Shown here: positions 1 to 8,371 of the stretch, in pieces
Layout of the letters: each line of letters starts with the position of its first letter
How positions within the stretch are numbered: the stretch's first letter is position 1
Assembly: GCF_004125825.1 (NCBI RefSeq)
Contig: NZ_QQWI01000008.1
Coordinates: 176,572 to 240,571 of the forward strand
From: Fusibacter sp. A1
GTDB taxonomy: Bacteria; Bacillota; Clostridia; Peptostreptococcales; Acidaminobacteraceae
Length of the DNA stretch: 64,000 bases
Direction: 5' to 3'
The notes under the pieces: model-generated
The model's database searches: none
Seen by the model: only the letters and a program-made list of their open reading frames with translations
What the model was told of the DNA's origin: nothing
Made by a program: the position numbers and the translations under genes

Positions 1-26
1 CTATAGACCTAACAAAGGAGCATGCA

Positions 27-569
27 ATGAAAACATTCTTTATGGATTTAGAATTTCTCTGCGACGAACACGATGTCTATGAAGACGACATCATCGCAAT
101 CTGCATTTTATCAGAAGACGACAGCTATGAACTCTTAAGCTTTATCCACCCAGAAGACGATGACTACGAGGTTTCTGACTACTGCACCGACCTGACGGGT
201 ATCAGTCAAAACGACCTTTCTGACAAGCCCTATTTCGAAGATATTTACGACCAAATGTTAGAAAACATCGCTCAAGACGACACGATCTATGTATGGGGCG
301 ACACAGACCTTGAAGCGATTTACAAGGCTAGCATGCAATTGGCCGATGAACTTGAGTTCAACATCGTCGATTTTCAAACTGAGTTTGTCGAGTACTGTGA
401 CTATAAGTTCCGTCCAGGCCTAAAAAAAGTATACTCGGCACTTACAGACGATGATTCCGCCCAGCATCACGATGTAAGAAGTGACACCCTCATGCTTAAA
501 GAAATCTACCGCATCTTCCACTCCGATAAAAAGGCAGCCATGCGCAAGGTAAAAAGCCAACTCAAGTAA
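27..569 (+). CDS. DEDD-type 3'-5' exonuclease-like protein
   Basis: This 180-residue soluble protein has the layout of the DEDD exonuclease (RNase T/DnaQ) fold. An Asp-x-Glu pair sits at the N-terminus (MDLEF, residues 6-10), an Asp lies in the middle (VWGDTDLEAIY), and a C-terminal His...Asp pair appears in HHDVRSDTL. The expected job is metal-dependent trimming of RNA or DNA ends, but the substrate cannot be read from the sequence. The protein is strongly acidic in its first 100 residues. An AAAGGAG ribosome binding site lies 6 bases before the ATG. It is the only plus-strand gene before a hairpin terminator, so it is probably monocistronic. The fold assignment is inferred from motif spacing and not from recognisable close homology. 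Confidence 0.65.
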   Translation: MKTFFMDLEFLCDEHDVYEDDIIAICILSEDDSYELLSFIHPEDDDYEVSDYCTDLTGISQNDLSDKPYFEDIYDQMLENIAQDDTIYVWGDTDLEAIYKASMQLADELEFNIVDFQTEFVEYCDYKFRPGLKKVYSALTDDDSAQHHDVRSDTLMLKEIYRIFHSDKKAAMRKVKSQLK

Positions 570-657
570 TATGCCAAGCAGTGCCTACCTAGTCATATTA
601 TACCACCTAACACTAGGTATGTCTTAAGGCGTGCCCGTTTATAAGCCGACTAAAAGA

Positions 658-688
658 AATCCCCATGATTATCAAAATCATGGGGATT
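658..688. terminator. Bidirectional hairpin terminator
   Basis: A perfect 13-bp inverted repeat (658-670 with 676-688, 5-nt loop) lies between two convergent genes. It can end transcription of the exonuclease-like gene on the plus strand and of the 51-residue gene on the minus strand. Confidence 0.75.
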
Positions 689-693
689 ATTAT

Positions 694-849
694 CTACTCT
701 TCTTTCACTGATTCATGTAAAAGGAATTCATGAAACTCCTTATCGAGGGTGCCGTCTTCTTCGTGCTGGTTACCGATGAAATTGGTATGCAGTGTTTCAT
801 ACTCCTCTAAAGTCTTATCAGAAATATGCTTCTCTTGGAATTTTGTCAT
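694..849 (-). CDS. Small acidic protein, 51 residues, unknown function
   Basis: A short open frame begins MTKFQEKHIS and ends HESVKEE. It has an excellent AAGGAG ribosome binding site 8 bases before the ATG and a shared hairpin terminator directly after its stop. The composition is charged and helix-forming (many Glu, His and Lys), with no membrane segment and no cysteine. I do not recognise the family. The correctly placed translation signals and the coding-like composition are the reasons to call it a gene. The overlapping plus-strand frame has no ribosome binding site. Confidence 0.6.
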   Translation of the reverse strand: MTKFQEKHISDKTLEEYETLHTNFIGNQHEEDGTLDKEFHEFLLHESVKEE

Positions 850-952
850 ATTTATCACTCCTTTATTTAACGTCTTGCTTATGATAAATAGATACCCACA
901 CCTTTTAGTTGATAAACAATATCAATTAGATAAATATTTTTTATAGTTTCAC

Positions 953-1669
953 CTAGCCAAGGTCAATGTTCAACCAGTCAAAGAACACATCCCGTCTATA
1001 GTTGATCGGGTAATCACGAGGTATGCCTAAGCTATCCAGTAGCTGAAAACACTTATTGAACTCAGCAAGCGACTCATGAAAATGCGAATCGCTGCTTAAG
1101 ATGATCGTCACACCTTTTTCATAGGCATATTGAATAAAGTCTTTATAGGATTCGACCGATGAGGTTGATTCCTCTTTTAAGAGTCTGCGATCATTCACTT
1201 CAATGGCAACATTCGCACCCAAGCACGCATCCACTATCTGATTATAATCTACAGGATATCTAGGATTACCAAGGTCTCCAAGTATTCTTACCTTTGATTT
1301 TTTTAAGGCGCCAAGAATGGCCTGTGTATTCTCTTCAACCGTTCCAGAAGAAAGTACAAGTTCGTGAAAGGATGCAATCGCATAGTCCAGATCGTCAAGC
1401 AGCTCCTCTTTAATATCAAGCGTTCCCTCGTAATCTGTGATATTGGCATCCACACCTTTGAGCACCAGCACATTATCAATAAACCTAGGTATGGTGTTCA
1501 TATTGGCAAAGTAGAATTCATGAGGTCCAACAGGATTGTCCGGACCATGCTCTGTGATTCCAAAGCCATTGATATTGAATTCTTTTGCATAGTTTACGTA
1601 ATCCATAAGCGTGCTATAAGCGTCACCGCTGGCGGTAGTGTGAACATGTAAATCAACGATAAAGTGCAT
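953..1669 (-). CDS. PHP-domain phosphatase, YcdX-like
   Basis: A 238-residue PHP-fold metal-dependent phosphohydrolase. The N-terminal HVHTTASGDA carries the first metal-binding His-x-His. GITEHGPD supplies the next ligand set, and further His/Asp residues appear in IASFHE and SSDSHFHE. This is the layout of the YcdX family (trinuclear zinc, cytoplasmic, phosphoester substrates uncertain). I start it at the Met at 1669 because GGGAG lies 5 bases upstream; a Met four codons earlier has no such site. Length fits the family, about 240-250 residues. It follows a strong minus-strand terminator hairpin, so it is transcribed on its own. Confidence 0.8.
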   Translation of the reverse strand: MHFIVDLHVHTTASGDAYSTLMDYVNYAKEFNINGFGITEHGPDNPVGPHEFYFANMNTIPRFIDNVLVLKGVDANITDYEGTLDIKEELLDDLDYAIASFHELVLSSGTVEENTQAILGALKKSKVRILGDLGNPRYPVDYNQIVDACLGANVAIEVNDRRLLKEESTSSVESYKDFIQYAYEKGVTIILSSDSHFHESLAEFNKCFQLLDSLGIPRDYPINYRRDVFFDWLNIDLG

Positions 1670-1712
1670 AATTTCTCCCATAAGCCTTTGCTTGTCTTCA
1701 ATTTTTGCAAAT

Positions 1713-1756
1713 AAAAAAGCACTCCGACCCTATAAATAATAGAGTTAGAGTGCTTA
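1713..1756 (-). terminator. Rho-independent terminator, minus strand
   Basis: On the minus strand an 8-bp outer stem (AAGCACTC with GAGTGCTT) encloses a second 7-bp stem around a TATT loop and is followed by six T residues. It lies more than 300 bp after the phosphotransferase gene and 44 bp before the PHP gene. It therefore isolates the PHP gene, or it could act as a leader attenuator. Confidence 0.65.
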
Positions 1757-2013
1757 AGCTTCGCTTTTTCAGCTAATCATTATACCACGTTTCCATAGTA
1801 TAGACAGGTCCATTTGAACCTTGTCAAGCCACAGTTCTAAATTCGCTTTTCACTACACGTTTCGCCAAAATGCAAGCCTTATGCTATACAATGAAAGTTA
1901 TACAACACTCGACATGCGGCTAATACGCATACTTAATTCGCCTTTAACAGTATAAACGGATTTCATACTTGTGTCAAATCCAAGCATCACCTTTTTAATA
2001 ATTGACACACCTA

Positions 2014-2043
2014 CCACTCAAACCACTCAAACCACTCAAACCA
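2014..2043. repeat. Short tandem repeat, 9-bp unit
   Basis: Three and one third perfect copies of CCACTCAAA lie in the otherwise featureless gene-free stretch 1757-2076. No gene or promoter was recognised in that stretch. Confidence 0.7.
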
Positions 2044-2076
2044 AGCGAACAAGCGATTCAAGGCAATCAGCTGCTC

Positions 2077-2940
2077 TTAGATATACTCCTTCATGCCTGC
2101 TTCAAAAGCTCTTTCATCATTGTTCTCGCTGCCATACAGCGCTTCTTGAAGTGCGAATGTCTTTGTCATCCACTTAGCTCGTTTTAGGTAGTGCTGAGCC
2201 TTAGGATAAGTTTTAGAAAGCTCATCGATAAATGCATCCGTATAGCCGAATTTACCCACTAAACTGGCAATGTCAGTCGCCGGGTCTCCAATATGGATTT
2301 CTGCAAAATCAATAATTCCTGTTACTTCTTCCTTTAAGGGGTCAAATAAGATATTGCTCGGTCCAAAATCGCCGTGAACAACACACGGAACAAACTCGGC
2401 ACTGCTTACTTCTACAATAATACTGTCAAAAATTTCTGTAACCTTTGCCATGGTGGAAGCATTCATATACCCGAACAGATGGTTTCTGACACGGTTGTAT
2501 AAGTCCTGCCATCTAGCTTTTGGGTTGATTACAGGTAGCAGAGTGCTAAGCGCCTCTTTTGTATCAGGATGATGTAGCGTTTTCAAAAAAGTTCCTAATT
2601 GCTGTGCTATCTTTGTAGTATCTTTCAAAGAATTAAAAGCTTCTTGAAACAGAGGCTGACCGTCAATTTTTTCATAGGCATAAAACGAATCCTCTACATG
2701 ACTTGTCAACTGCGCGTAGCTAGGATTTGGTATCGGTAGCGAGACTTGACCTGTAAGTACTGATAAAATTCGATACTCCAACTTATCCTCCTCAAGATTT
2801 ACTGGAGCCTTTGGAAATCTAAACATCCACTTGCCGTTGACTTCAAGTAAGTAGTTGTTTTGTCCGCATTCGATAAGTTTAGAAGAATCAATGATAAGCT
2901 CAGGCACTGCTGTTTGAATTACATCTATAAATTTATGCAT
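2077..2940 (-). CDS. Aminoglycoside phosphotransferase-family kinase (APH fold)
   Basis: This 287-residue protein has the small-molecule kinase fold of the APH family. The Brenner catalytic motif is visible as VVHGDFGPSNILFD (Asp base, Asn metal ligand), followed by the DFG-like IIDFAEIHIGDPATDIA. An N-terminal Lys region and a KWMFRFPK stretch fit the nucleotide-binding lobe. The substrate is unknown; family members phosphorylate aminoglycosides, macrolides, sugars or choline, so resistance should not be assumed. The start at 2940 is chosen because GGGAG precedes MHKFID; the Met six codons earlier lacks a site. A methyltransferase lies 44 bp upstream on the same strand, so the two may be co-transcribed. 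Confidence 0.8.
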   Translation of the reverse strand: MHKFIDVIQTAVPELIIDSSKLIECGQNNYLLEVNGKWMFRFPKAPVNLEEDKLEYRILSVLTGQVSLPIPNPSYAQLTSHVEDSFYAYEKIDGQPLFQEAFNSLKDTTKIAQQLGTFLKTLHHPDTKEALSTLLPVINPKARWQDLYNRVRNHLFGYMNASTMAKVTEIFDSIIVEVSSAEFVPCVVHGDFGPSNILFDPLKEEVTGIIDFAEIHIGDPATDIASLVGKFGYTDAFIDELSKTYPKAQHYLKRAKWMTKTFALQEALYGSENNDERAFEAGMKEYI

Positions 2941-2984
2941 TTTTGCTCCCTTTTTCAATATTCACTATAACTGGTCCGATCGAA

Positions 2985-3551
2985 TTAAGGCTTTGTAGCG
3001 GTCCCAGCCACAAACTTAGTCCCCATGGCGTATTCAACCTCGTCTAAGACCATCGCAGATTCCTTTACCGAGGCGATAAAATCGCAGTTTAGATGACATC
3101 CGCCTGCCAGTCTACTCCAAACTGGTGTTACAGCATCAAAGATAAGTCTCGAAGGCTGTTCAGCCGGTAAAACGTGTTCGATAAAGATAAACCTACCCCC
3201 CTTTTTTAACACGCGGTGCAGCTCGCTTAAACCTCGCTGCACATCCTCTACACTACAAAACACAAGGGTCGAAACGATAAAATCAAAGGTTTCATCTTCA
3301 AAGGGAAGCATCCCCACATCACACGCGACAGACACTATGGGTGCGTTATTCTTTTCGAGTGACTTCAGCAGATTGGGCGATAGCTCTTTATCTGTAATCG
3401 TAAGCTTCACATCTTGATAGTACTGCAAGTTCACACCCGTTCCAGCACCGATTTCAAGTACAGTTCCTGTTATGGGAGTAATAAGTGCTTTTCTTAACCG
3501 GCCAAGTGCTTTTGATTCCAAAGGGCCCATAAAGGCATCATAAAAGTTCAT
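2985..3551 (-). CDS. Class I SAM-dependent methyltransferase
   Basis: A 188-residue methyltransferase with the SAM-binding motif I VLEIGAGTGVNL (about residues 31-42), an acidic residue at the end of strand 2, and the motif DFIVSTLVFCSVED that is typical of the Methyltransf_11/UbiE group. It is cytoplasmic and its substrate is unknown. Length and the order of motifs resemble the short METTL7-like bacterial proteins. It lies between the tRNA-editing gene upstream (39 bp) and the phosphotransferase downstream (44 bp) on the same strand, so a three-gene transcript is plausible although the functions do not obviously connect. Confidence 0.8.
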   Translation of the reverse strand: MNFYDAFMGPLESKALGRLRKALITPITGTVLEIGAGTGVNLQYYQDVKLTITDKELSPNLLKSLEKNNAPIVSVACDVGMLPFEDETFDFIVSTLVFCSVEDVQRGLSELHRVLKKGGRFIFIEHVLPAEQPSRLIFDAVTPVWSRLAGGCHLNCDFIASVKESAMVLDEVEYAMGTKFVAGTATKP

Positions 3552-3590
3552 AGCATCTCCAATTCATACAAGTAAGCTGATCAGCCTTGA

Positions 3591-4082
3591 TCACAGATAG
3601 ACAATTGTATTGGTAACACTCTCCACAAACTTCACTAAATCACTGCTATCAAATAAAAGTGTCTCCGTATTGCTATTGGGGTGAAACCCAACTCTACCAG
3701 GTTTTAGTATCGCTTTATCAAGCACCAAGACAACCTCAGAATCCGTATCATTTAAAAGGCCGAAGATCGACACAGCACCTGATTCGACACCAAGAAATCT
3801 TAACAGTCTTTCCTCGCTGGCAAATGATAAAGCAGTCGTTCCAAGCTCTACCGCTAGGGTTTTTAAATCAATCGCCCTCTCATATGGAACCACAAGCAAA
3901 TAATGATTTCTGCCCTTTTTGTCCCTTAAAAACAGGTTTTTAATATCCATGACTTCAATGCCTATCATTTCAGGACACTCCTCATTACAAGTAAAAATAG
4001 GTCCGTGTTTCACCGATTCGAATTCGATTCCTAAATCCTTAAGATACTCATAGACTTTTTCATTGTTGGTTTTATCAGTCAT
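3591..4082 (-). CDS. ProX/YbaK-type aminoacyl-tRNA deacylase (PrdX-like)
   Basis: A 163-residue free-standing editing domain of the YbaK/ProRS INS superfamily, which hydrolyses mischarged Ala- or Cys-tRNA(Pro). Hallmarks include KNLFLRDKKGRNHYLLVVP near residue 50, the GAVSIFGLLND segment, and the FHPNSNTETL loop near the C-terminus. Length is right for ProX/PrdX proteins (about 160-170 residues). In Clostridia related proteins accompany proline reductase operons, but no prd genes are seen here. The start ATG is followed by MTDKTNNE and preceded by a GGGG-rich site. It diverges from the Lrp gene at 4246. Confidence 0.85.
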   Translation of the reverse strand: MTDKTNNEKVYEYLKDLGIEFESVKHGPIFTCNEECPEMIGIEVMDIKNLFLRDKKGRNHYLLVVPYERAIDLKTLAVELGTTALSFASEERLLRFLGVESGAVSIFGLLNDTDSEVVLVLDKAILKPGRVGFHPNSNTETLLFDSSDLVKFVESVTNTIVYL

Positions 4083-4152
4083 GACAACCCCCTTCCATAT
4101 ACTGCAATACCATAGCGGATCACCTCTAATTGTAACATAATTCTGACACTTC

Positions 4153-4181
4153 TTGACTAATACGGGCTAATCCTATAGAAT
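4153..4181 (+). promoter_or_regulatory. Predicted sigma-A promoter of the lrp-like gene
   Basis: TTGACT at 4153-4158 and TAGAAT at 4176-4181 are separated by 17 bp, 65 bp before the regulator's ATG. This is a good match to the vegetative consensus. Confidence 0.55.
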
Positions 4182-4245
4182 ACATTTAATTAAGCCGCTA
4201 CAAGACTTAACTGTGCTATAAATACCACTATTCTTAGGAGAAGCA

Positions 4246-4704
4246 ATGGATATAATCGATCTTAAAATCATAGCATGCTTACAGGACGATGCACGAATTA
4301 GCGTGACTGACATCTCAAAAAAAATCAATCTTTCAAGGCCTAGCGTCAGCGAACGCCTTTATCGCCTCAATGAGGATAAGGTCATCACCGCCTACAAGGC
4401 ACTCTTAGACCCTCAATTTTTAGGCTATCCAATTACATTCTACATGAATATCAGTGAGATTGTCGGTAGTGTGGATACGGTGGTACACTTATTGGAATCC
4501 ACACCCTTTGTCACAGAAATCCATTGTATGACAGGTAACATAAACTACCTTGTCAAGGCTCACGCAAGCTCAGTGCAAGCGATGCACGATTTTCTTGCTA
4601 AACTGATTCGTTACTGCAAAGTAGAAAGTTCTATTGTTTTAAACAGTCCGTTGCCAGCACGTAGCCTACCCCCATCAAACACCTTCAAAACGTCGGAAAA
4701 GTGA
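4246..4704 (+). CDS. Lrp/AsnC-family transcriptional regulator
   Basis: A 152-residue regulator with an N-terminal winged helix-turn-helix (MDIIDLKIIACLQDDARISV, recognition helix in SRPSVSERLYRL) and a C-terminal RAM/AsnC ligand-binding domain (about residues 65-140, with the HCMTGNINYLVK segment). Lrp-type regulators of this length bind amino acids or their derivatives. It stands 81 bp upstream of kynureninase on the same strand. Divergent or adjacent Lrp regulators (KynR) control kynurenine catabolism in other bacteria, so control of kynU in response to kynurenine or tryptophan is the likely role. An AGGAG site precedes the ATG. Confidence 0.9.
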   Translation: MDIIDLKIIACLQDDARISVTDISKKINLSRPSVSERLYRLNEDKVITAYKALLDPQFLGYPITFYMNISEIVGSVDTVVHLLESTPFVTEIHCMTGNINYLVKAHASSVQAMHDFLAKLIRYCKVESSIVLNSPLPARSLPPSNTFKTSEK

Positions 4705-4724
4705 CTTACTTTCCGACGTTTTTC
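4687..4724 (+). terminator. Terminator/attenuator between regulator and kynU
   Basis: An 11-bp perfect inverted repeat (4689-4699 with 4710-4720) is followed by TTTTT. Its 5' arm overlaps the last codons of the regulator gene. It would separate the regulator transcript from kynU, so kynU may have its own promoter in 4725-4770. Confidence 0.7.
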
Positions 4725-4785
4725 TGTATTGTTTTACTACTCAGTTTGGTAAAGTTAAAGTAACACAACTAAAGAGGAGAAACCT

Positions 4786-6060
4786 ATGAATTTCGACATG
4801 CACAAAATGGCTCAGCAGCACGATGATGCAGATTCCCTAAAGAAGTTGAGAAACCGCTTTTACACCTTGGAACAATCCATTTATATGGATGGAAACTCCT
4901 TGGGGCTTTCAGGCATCGACTCAAAAGAATTCGTACTAAAAGCACTGGATGACTGGCAAAAACACGGCATCAAGATTTGGGGCATCGAAGGTGGCAAATA
5001 TTATAATTACCCCCGATATCTTGGTAATAAAATGAGTGCTCTCATCGGTGCCGATCCCGAAGAAGTAATCGTACTGGGCAGCATCACAACCAATATCCAT
5101 CAAGCGCTTGCAACACTCTATAAGCCTACTAAAAAGCGCTACAAGATTGTCGTAGACGCCCTAAACTTTCCTACCGATATCTACGCGGTCACAAGCATCC
5201 TCAAGCTTAAGGGCATAAAACCAGAAGACGCCTTAGTAACCGTTCCAAGTGAAGATGGGACCACCCTTGATACTGAAATGATTTTATCCTATCTCAAAGA
5301 AGATGTGGCACTTGTATTACTGCCTGCGGTCCTGTACCGCAGCGCTCAAATTTTGGACATCGAAGTCATCACCAACTATGCCCACCAGCAGGGAATCATC
5401 ATCGGTTGGGATCTGGCACATGGTATTGGCGCTGTAGAATTCGATTTTAACGCCGTTAAACCCGATTTTGCAGTATGGTGCACCTATAAGTATTTAAATG
5501 CCGGCCCCGGCTCGGCAGCCGGACTCTATCTGAACCGCAGACATTTCACAAAAACCGCGGGATTAGCAGGATGGTTTGGCAACCGTTCAGAAACTCAATT
5601 CGCCCTAAAACAACAAATCGAACAGGCAAACGATGCCGGAGGCTTATTGCAAGGCACTCCACATATTCTCTCCATGGCAGCACTTGAAGGTTCCCTAGTT
5701 CCTTTTGAAATGGCAGGCGTTAAAGCCTTACGTGAAAAATCGATAAAAATGACCGAGTTTTTAATCGCCTGTATCGATCAACAACTGGCTTCGCTAGGAT
5801 TTTCAGTGGGCAGCCCGAGGGACTTTCATAAACGCGGAGGTCACGTGGCTCTTGTACACGAAGAAGCCTATCGTATCAGCCTTGCCCTAAGAGACCTTAA
5901 CGTCATTCCCGATTATAGAGAACCAAACGTGATTCGACTGGCTCCAATGGCCCTTTATAACACCTTCACAGAAATCGTAAGTGTCATCGATACGTTAAAG
6001 TTGATCATGACAGACAAGGTTTTCGAGCGCTACACCACTGAGCGTGAAACGGTTTTATAA
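4786..6060 (+). CDS. kynU: Kynureninase
   Basis: A 424-residue PLP-dependent fold-type I enzyme that cleaves L-kynurenine to anthranilate and alanine (tryptophan catabolism, cytoplasmic homodimer). Diagnostic segments are YMDGNSLGLS near the N-terminus, the PLP phosphate-binding region, GWDLAHGIGAVEF, the PLP lysine in WCTYKYLNAGPGS, and GWFGNR. Length fits the family (about 420). It is preceded by AGAGGAG and a terminator, and followed by a strong hairpin, so it is a single-gene unit next to its probable Lrp regulator. No tryptophan dioxygenase or formamidase lies in the window, so the cell may use scavenged kynurenine. Confidence 0.93.
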   Translation: MNFDMHKMAQQHDDADSLKKLRNRFYTLEQSIYMDGNSLGLSGIDSKEFVLKALDDWQKHGIKIWGIEGGKYYNYPRYLGNKMSALIGADPEEVIVLGSITTNIHQALATLYKPTKKRYKIVVDALNFPTDIYAVTSILKLKGIKPEDALVTVPSEDGTTLDTEMILSYLKEDVALVLLPAVLYRSAQILDIEVITNYAHQQGIIIGWDLAHGIGAVEFDFNAVKPDFAVWCTYKYLNAGPGSAAGLYLNRRHFTKTAGLAGWFGNRSETQFALKQQIEQANDAGGLLQGTPHILSMAALEGSLVPFEMAGVKALREKSIKMTEFLIACIDQQLASLGFSVGSPRDFHKRGGHVALVHEEAYRISLALRDLNVIPDYREPNVIRLAPMALYNTFTEIVSVIDTLKLIMTDKVFERYTTERETVL

Positions 6061-6121
6061 AGTAAGTCAATCTCGTTTAGCACTACCTAAGAGCGTACTC
6101 AAGTAAATAAGTCATGCAACA

Positions 6122-6153
6122 AAAAAAGTCCGCCTTTATAAGCGGACTTTTAA
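6122..6153. terminator. Bidirectional terminator between convergent genes
   Basis: A 10-bp perfect stem (6124-6133 with 6142-6151) is flanked by an A-run and T residues, placed between kynU and the convergent flavoprotein gene. Confidence 0.8.
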
Positions 6154-6162
6154 GTTCTATTC

Positions 6163-8172
6163 TTAACCTTGGTAATTCGCCATCATTCTACCAATACCGC
6201 CACCGTTTTCGATATTCTCATACCCGTGGTGTTGCAGTATTCTTTGTGCATAGGCGCTTCTTGCACCAGATGCACAGTAGACGATAATGTGTCGATCCTT
6301 GCTGCCAAACAATTCTAAGTTTTCTTCAACCACATCAAGAGGAATATTGATAGCACCTGGATACGCTCCATAAGCGTACTCATCCGGGCCTCTTACATCA
6401 ACAATCATAGGACCAGTCGCTTCTTCTACTGCAACTTCCTGTTCCTCTGATTCCTGTACAGCAACCTCTTCTTCGCCGATCACCTTTTGGTCTGGTGCTG
6501 GCAATTCAAGCACAAAGCTTGTTGGGTTCACTGATCTTACGTGATGGGACAAGCTCATAAATCCACCGCTGACATTCAGCACATTCGTAAATCCTGCACC
6601 AAGTAGTAATCTTAACGCCTGGTGTCCTTTTTTACCCGTCTGGTCGTATAGTAAGATCAGTTCATCCTTCGACAACTTGTCAAGAGAAGCACGCAGTACT
6701 TCAAAAGGAATACTGATCGCACCTTCAACATGAGACTTCTCAAAAGAGAACACGTCTCTTAAATCAATCCACTGTACTTTCTTTCCGTCCAAGTACGCAT
6801 CAAGCTCGTTGATTGTCAAGGTAGGAGAATAGCCCGAGTTTCTGTTTTCTGCAACATAGGCAGCCATATTGATGGCGTCATTCGCATTGCCAAGTGGTGG
6901 CGAGTATGCAAAATCCATATCCGCTAAATCAGCAATTGTAAGTTTTGACGCTACAGCAGTCGCAAGCACATCCAGTCTTCTGTCCGCACCATCATATCCT
7001 GCAGTCTGACCGCCAATGATCGTTCCAGTCGCCTTATCGTAAACAACAAGCACAGTTACCATTTCAGCACCAGGGTAATAAGAAGTATGGTTTTCCTTGT
7101 GAACAACAATCGCATCTGCATCAAGCCCTTCAGCTCTTGCAGCCTTAAGTGAAAGACCCGTAATACCAGCAACCGATTCAAAGACCTTAACGATAGACGT
7201 ACCGATCGAACCTTTGTAGTTGTGTGTTTTGCCAAGGGCATTTTCAGCAGCGATTCTACCTTGTCTATTGGCAGGACCGGCAAGTGGAATACGCACTTTC
7301 TTACCAAGCACACGGTGCTCGATTTCCACCATGTCACCAGCAGCGTAAATCGAATCATCACTTGTTTTAAGCGTCGAATCTACAAGTAAACCACCAGCTT
7401 CACCGATTGTCAGCCCAGCTTCCTTTGCAAGTACAAGCGTTGGACGAACACCGATCGAAAGCAGTACCATATCCGCACTAACCGATGTGCCGTCGTTTAA
7501 CACGACATGCTTGTTACCAATTTCAGTAACCGACTTGCCTGTTTGGATATCTACGCCATATGCAAGCATTTCTTCTTGAATGACACCGGCGATTTCAGGC
7601 TCCATCAGCGCCATCACATGCGGGTTCATCTCAACTACAGAAACTTTTAAACCTCTTTTTACTAGGGCTTCAGTCATTTCAAGCCCTATAAATCCACCGC
7701 CTACGACAACCGCCGTGCTTGGCTTCTGATTTTCGATGAATGAATGGATATTGTCCATATCCTCAAGTGTCCAAAGCGTAAACACATGCTCTTGGTCGGC
7801 ACCGGCAATTGGTGGTGCTATAGGCTTTCCGCCTTGCGCTAAAATAAGTTTTGTATAGTCAAGCTGCATTTCCTCGCCGCTTAGCGTGTTCATAGCAAAC
7901 ACGACTTTGTTTTCTCTGTCAATTTTAAGTGCGCTCGTATTCACATGCACATCCACCTGATACGCTTCGTTAAAACTTTCAGGACTTTGCAAAATCAATT
8001 TCGAACGGCTCTTGATATCGCCTCCGATATAGTAAGGAAGTCCACAGTTTGCAAATGATATGTCCGGACCAGCTTCAAGAATCGTTATATGCGCATCCGA
8101 AGACATTCTTCTAACTTTAGCCGCAGCTGTTGCTCCTGCTGCTACACCACCTATGATGATTACTTTTTCCAT
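6163..8172 (-). CDS. CoA-disulfide reductase-type flavoprotein with two rhodanese domains
   Basis: A 669-residue fusion. Residues 1-440 form a pyridine nucleotide-disulfide oxidoreductase of the CoA-disulfide/persulfide reductase (Nox/CoADR) type: FAD motif IIIGGVAAGATAAAK, the single redox cysteine Cys43 in FANCGLPYYIGG, a second dinucleotide motif VVVGGGFIGLEM, and GDMVEI. A rhodanese domain follows at about 465-555, but its active-site Cys is replaced (LLYDQTGKKG). A second rhodanese at about 590-669 has an intact loop, YCASGARS. The usual CoADR-Rhd has one rhodanese domain, so the degenerate first copy plus active second copy is unusual. The role is probably reduction of CoA persulfide/polysulfide and sulfur trafficking. 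AGGAGTG precedes the ATG. Control by a persulfide or metal sensor is suggested by the operator upstream. Confidence 0.88.
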   Translation of the reverse strand: MEKVIIIGGVAAGATAAAKVRRMSSDAHITILEAGPDISFANCGLPYYIGGDIKSRSKLILQSPESFNEAYQVDVHVNTSALKIDRENKVVFAMNTLSGEEMQLDYTKLILAQGGKPIAPPIAGADQEHVFTLWTLEDMDNIHSFIENQKPSTAVVVGGGFIGLEMTEALVKRGLKVSVVEMNPHVMALMEPEIAGVIQEEMLAYGVDIQTGKSVTEIGNKHVVLNDGTSVSADMVLLSIGVRPTLVLAKEAGLTIGEAGGLLVDSTLKTSDDSIYAAGDMVEIEHRVLGKKVRIPLAGPANRQGRIAAENALGKTHNYKGSIGTSIVKVFESVAGITGLSLKAARAEGLDADAIVVHKENHTSYYPGAEMVTVLVVYDKATGTIIGGQTAGYDGADRRLDVLATAVASKLTIADLADMDFAYSPPLGNANDAINMAAYVAENRNSGYSPTLTINELDAYLDGKKVQWIDLRDVFSFEKSHVEGAISIPFEVLRASLDKLSKDELILLYDQTGKKGHQALRLLLGAGFTNVLNVSGGFMSLSHHVRSVNPTSFVLELPAPDQKVIGEEEVAVQESEEQEVAVEEATGPMIVDVRGPDEYAYGAYPGAINIPLDVVEENLELFGSKDRHIIVYCASGARSAYAQRILQHHGYENIENGGGIGRMMANYQG

Positions 8173-8195
8173 AATACACTCCTCTTTTACGTAAT

Positions 8196-8213
8196 ACCCC
8201 CTGCATAGGGGGT
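8196..8213 (-). promoter_or_regulatory. CsoR/CstR-family-like operator
   Basis: ACCCCCTGCATAGGGGGT is a perfect 7-bp inverted repeat of C-run and G-run around GCAT. This is the form of sites bound by the CsoR/RcnR/CstR family. It sits between the predicted start of transcription (about 8221) and the ribosome binding site, so binding would repress the flavoprotein gene. In Staphylococcus, CstR controls sulfur-handling genes, including rhodanese fusions, which fits this gene. No CsoR-family gene lies in the window. Confidence 0.6.
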
Positions 8214-8227
8214 GTTGTTATGTTATT

Positions 8228-8256
8228 ATCATAACCACAAAAACAACTTTTGTCAA
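8228..8256 (-). promoter_or_regulatory. Strong sigma-A promoter of the flavoprotein gene
   Basis: On the minus strand a perfect -35 TTGACA (8251-8256) and -10 TATGAT (8228-8233) are separated by 17 bp. The CsoR-like palindrome lies immediately downstream. Confidence 0.75.
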
Positions 8257-8308
8257 GTTGCGTCCCCGTAGTTTTTTTAAAAATTTCATAATTAAATTCA
8301 AGCAATCA

Positions 8309-8338
8309 AAAACGACGTCCTCATATGGACGTCGTTTT
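8309..8338 (-). terminator. Terminator of the diguanylate cyclase gene
   Basis: A 12-bp perfect stem (8309-8320 with 8327-8338) with a 6-nt loop runs into a T-rich tract on the minus strand. It lies just after the cyclase-gene stop at 8372 and upstream of the flavoprotein promoter. Confidence 0.8.
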
Positions 8339-8371
8339 ATATTTTTTACACCTGTATATTACATGTAAAAA

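Noticed and set aside
749..946. 65-codon plus-strand frame
   Set aside because: No ribosome binding site; it lies antisense to the better supported 51-residue minus-strand gene at 694-849.
2077..2940. Calling the phosphotransferase an antibiotic-resistance gene
   Set aside because: Only the general APH kinase motifs are visible; many such proteins have other substrates.
8117..8305. 62-codon minus-strand frame across the flavoprotein promoter
   Set aside because: It covers the promoter, operator and 5' end of the flavoprotein gene in another frame, and has no translation signal.
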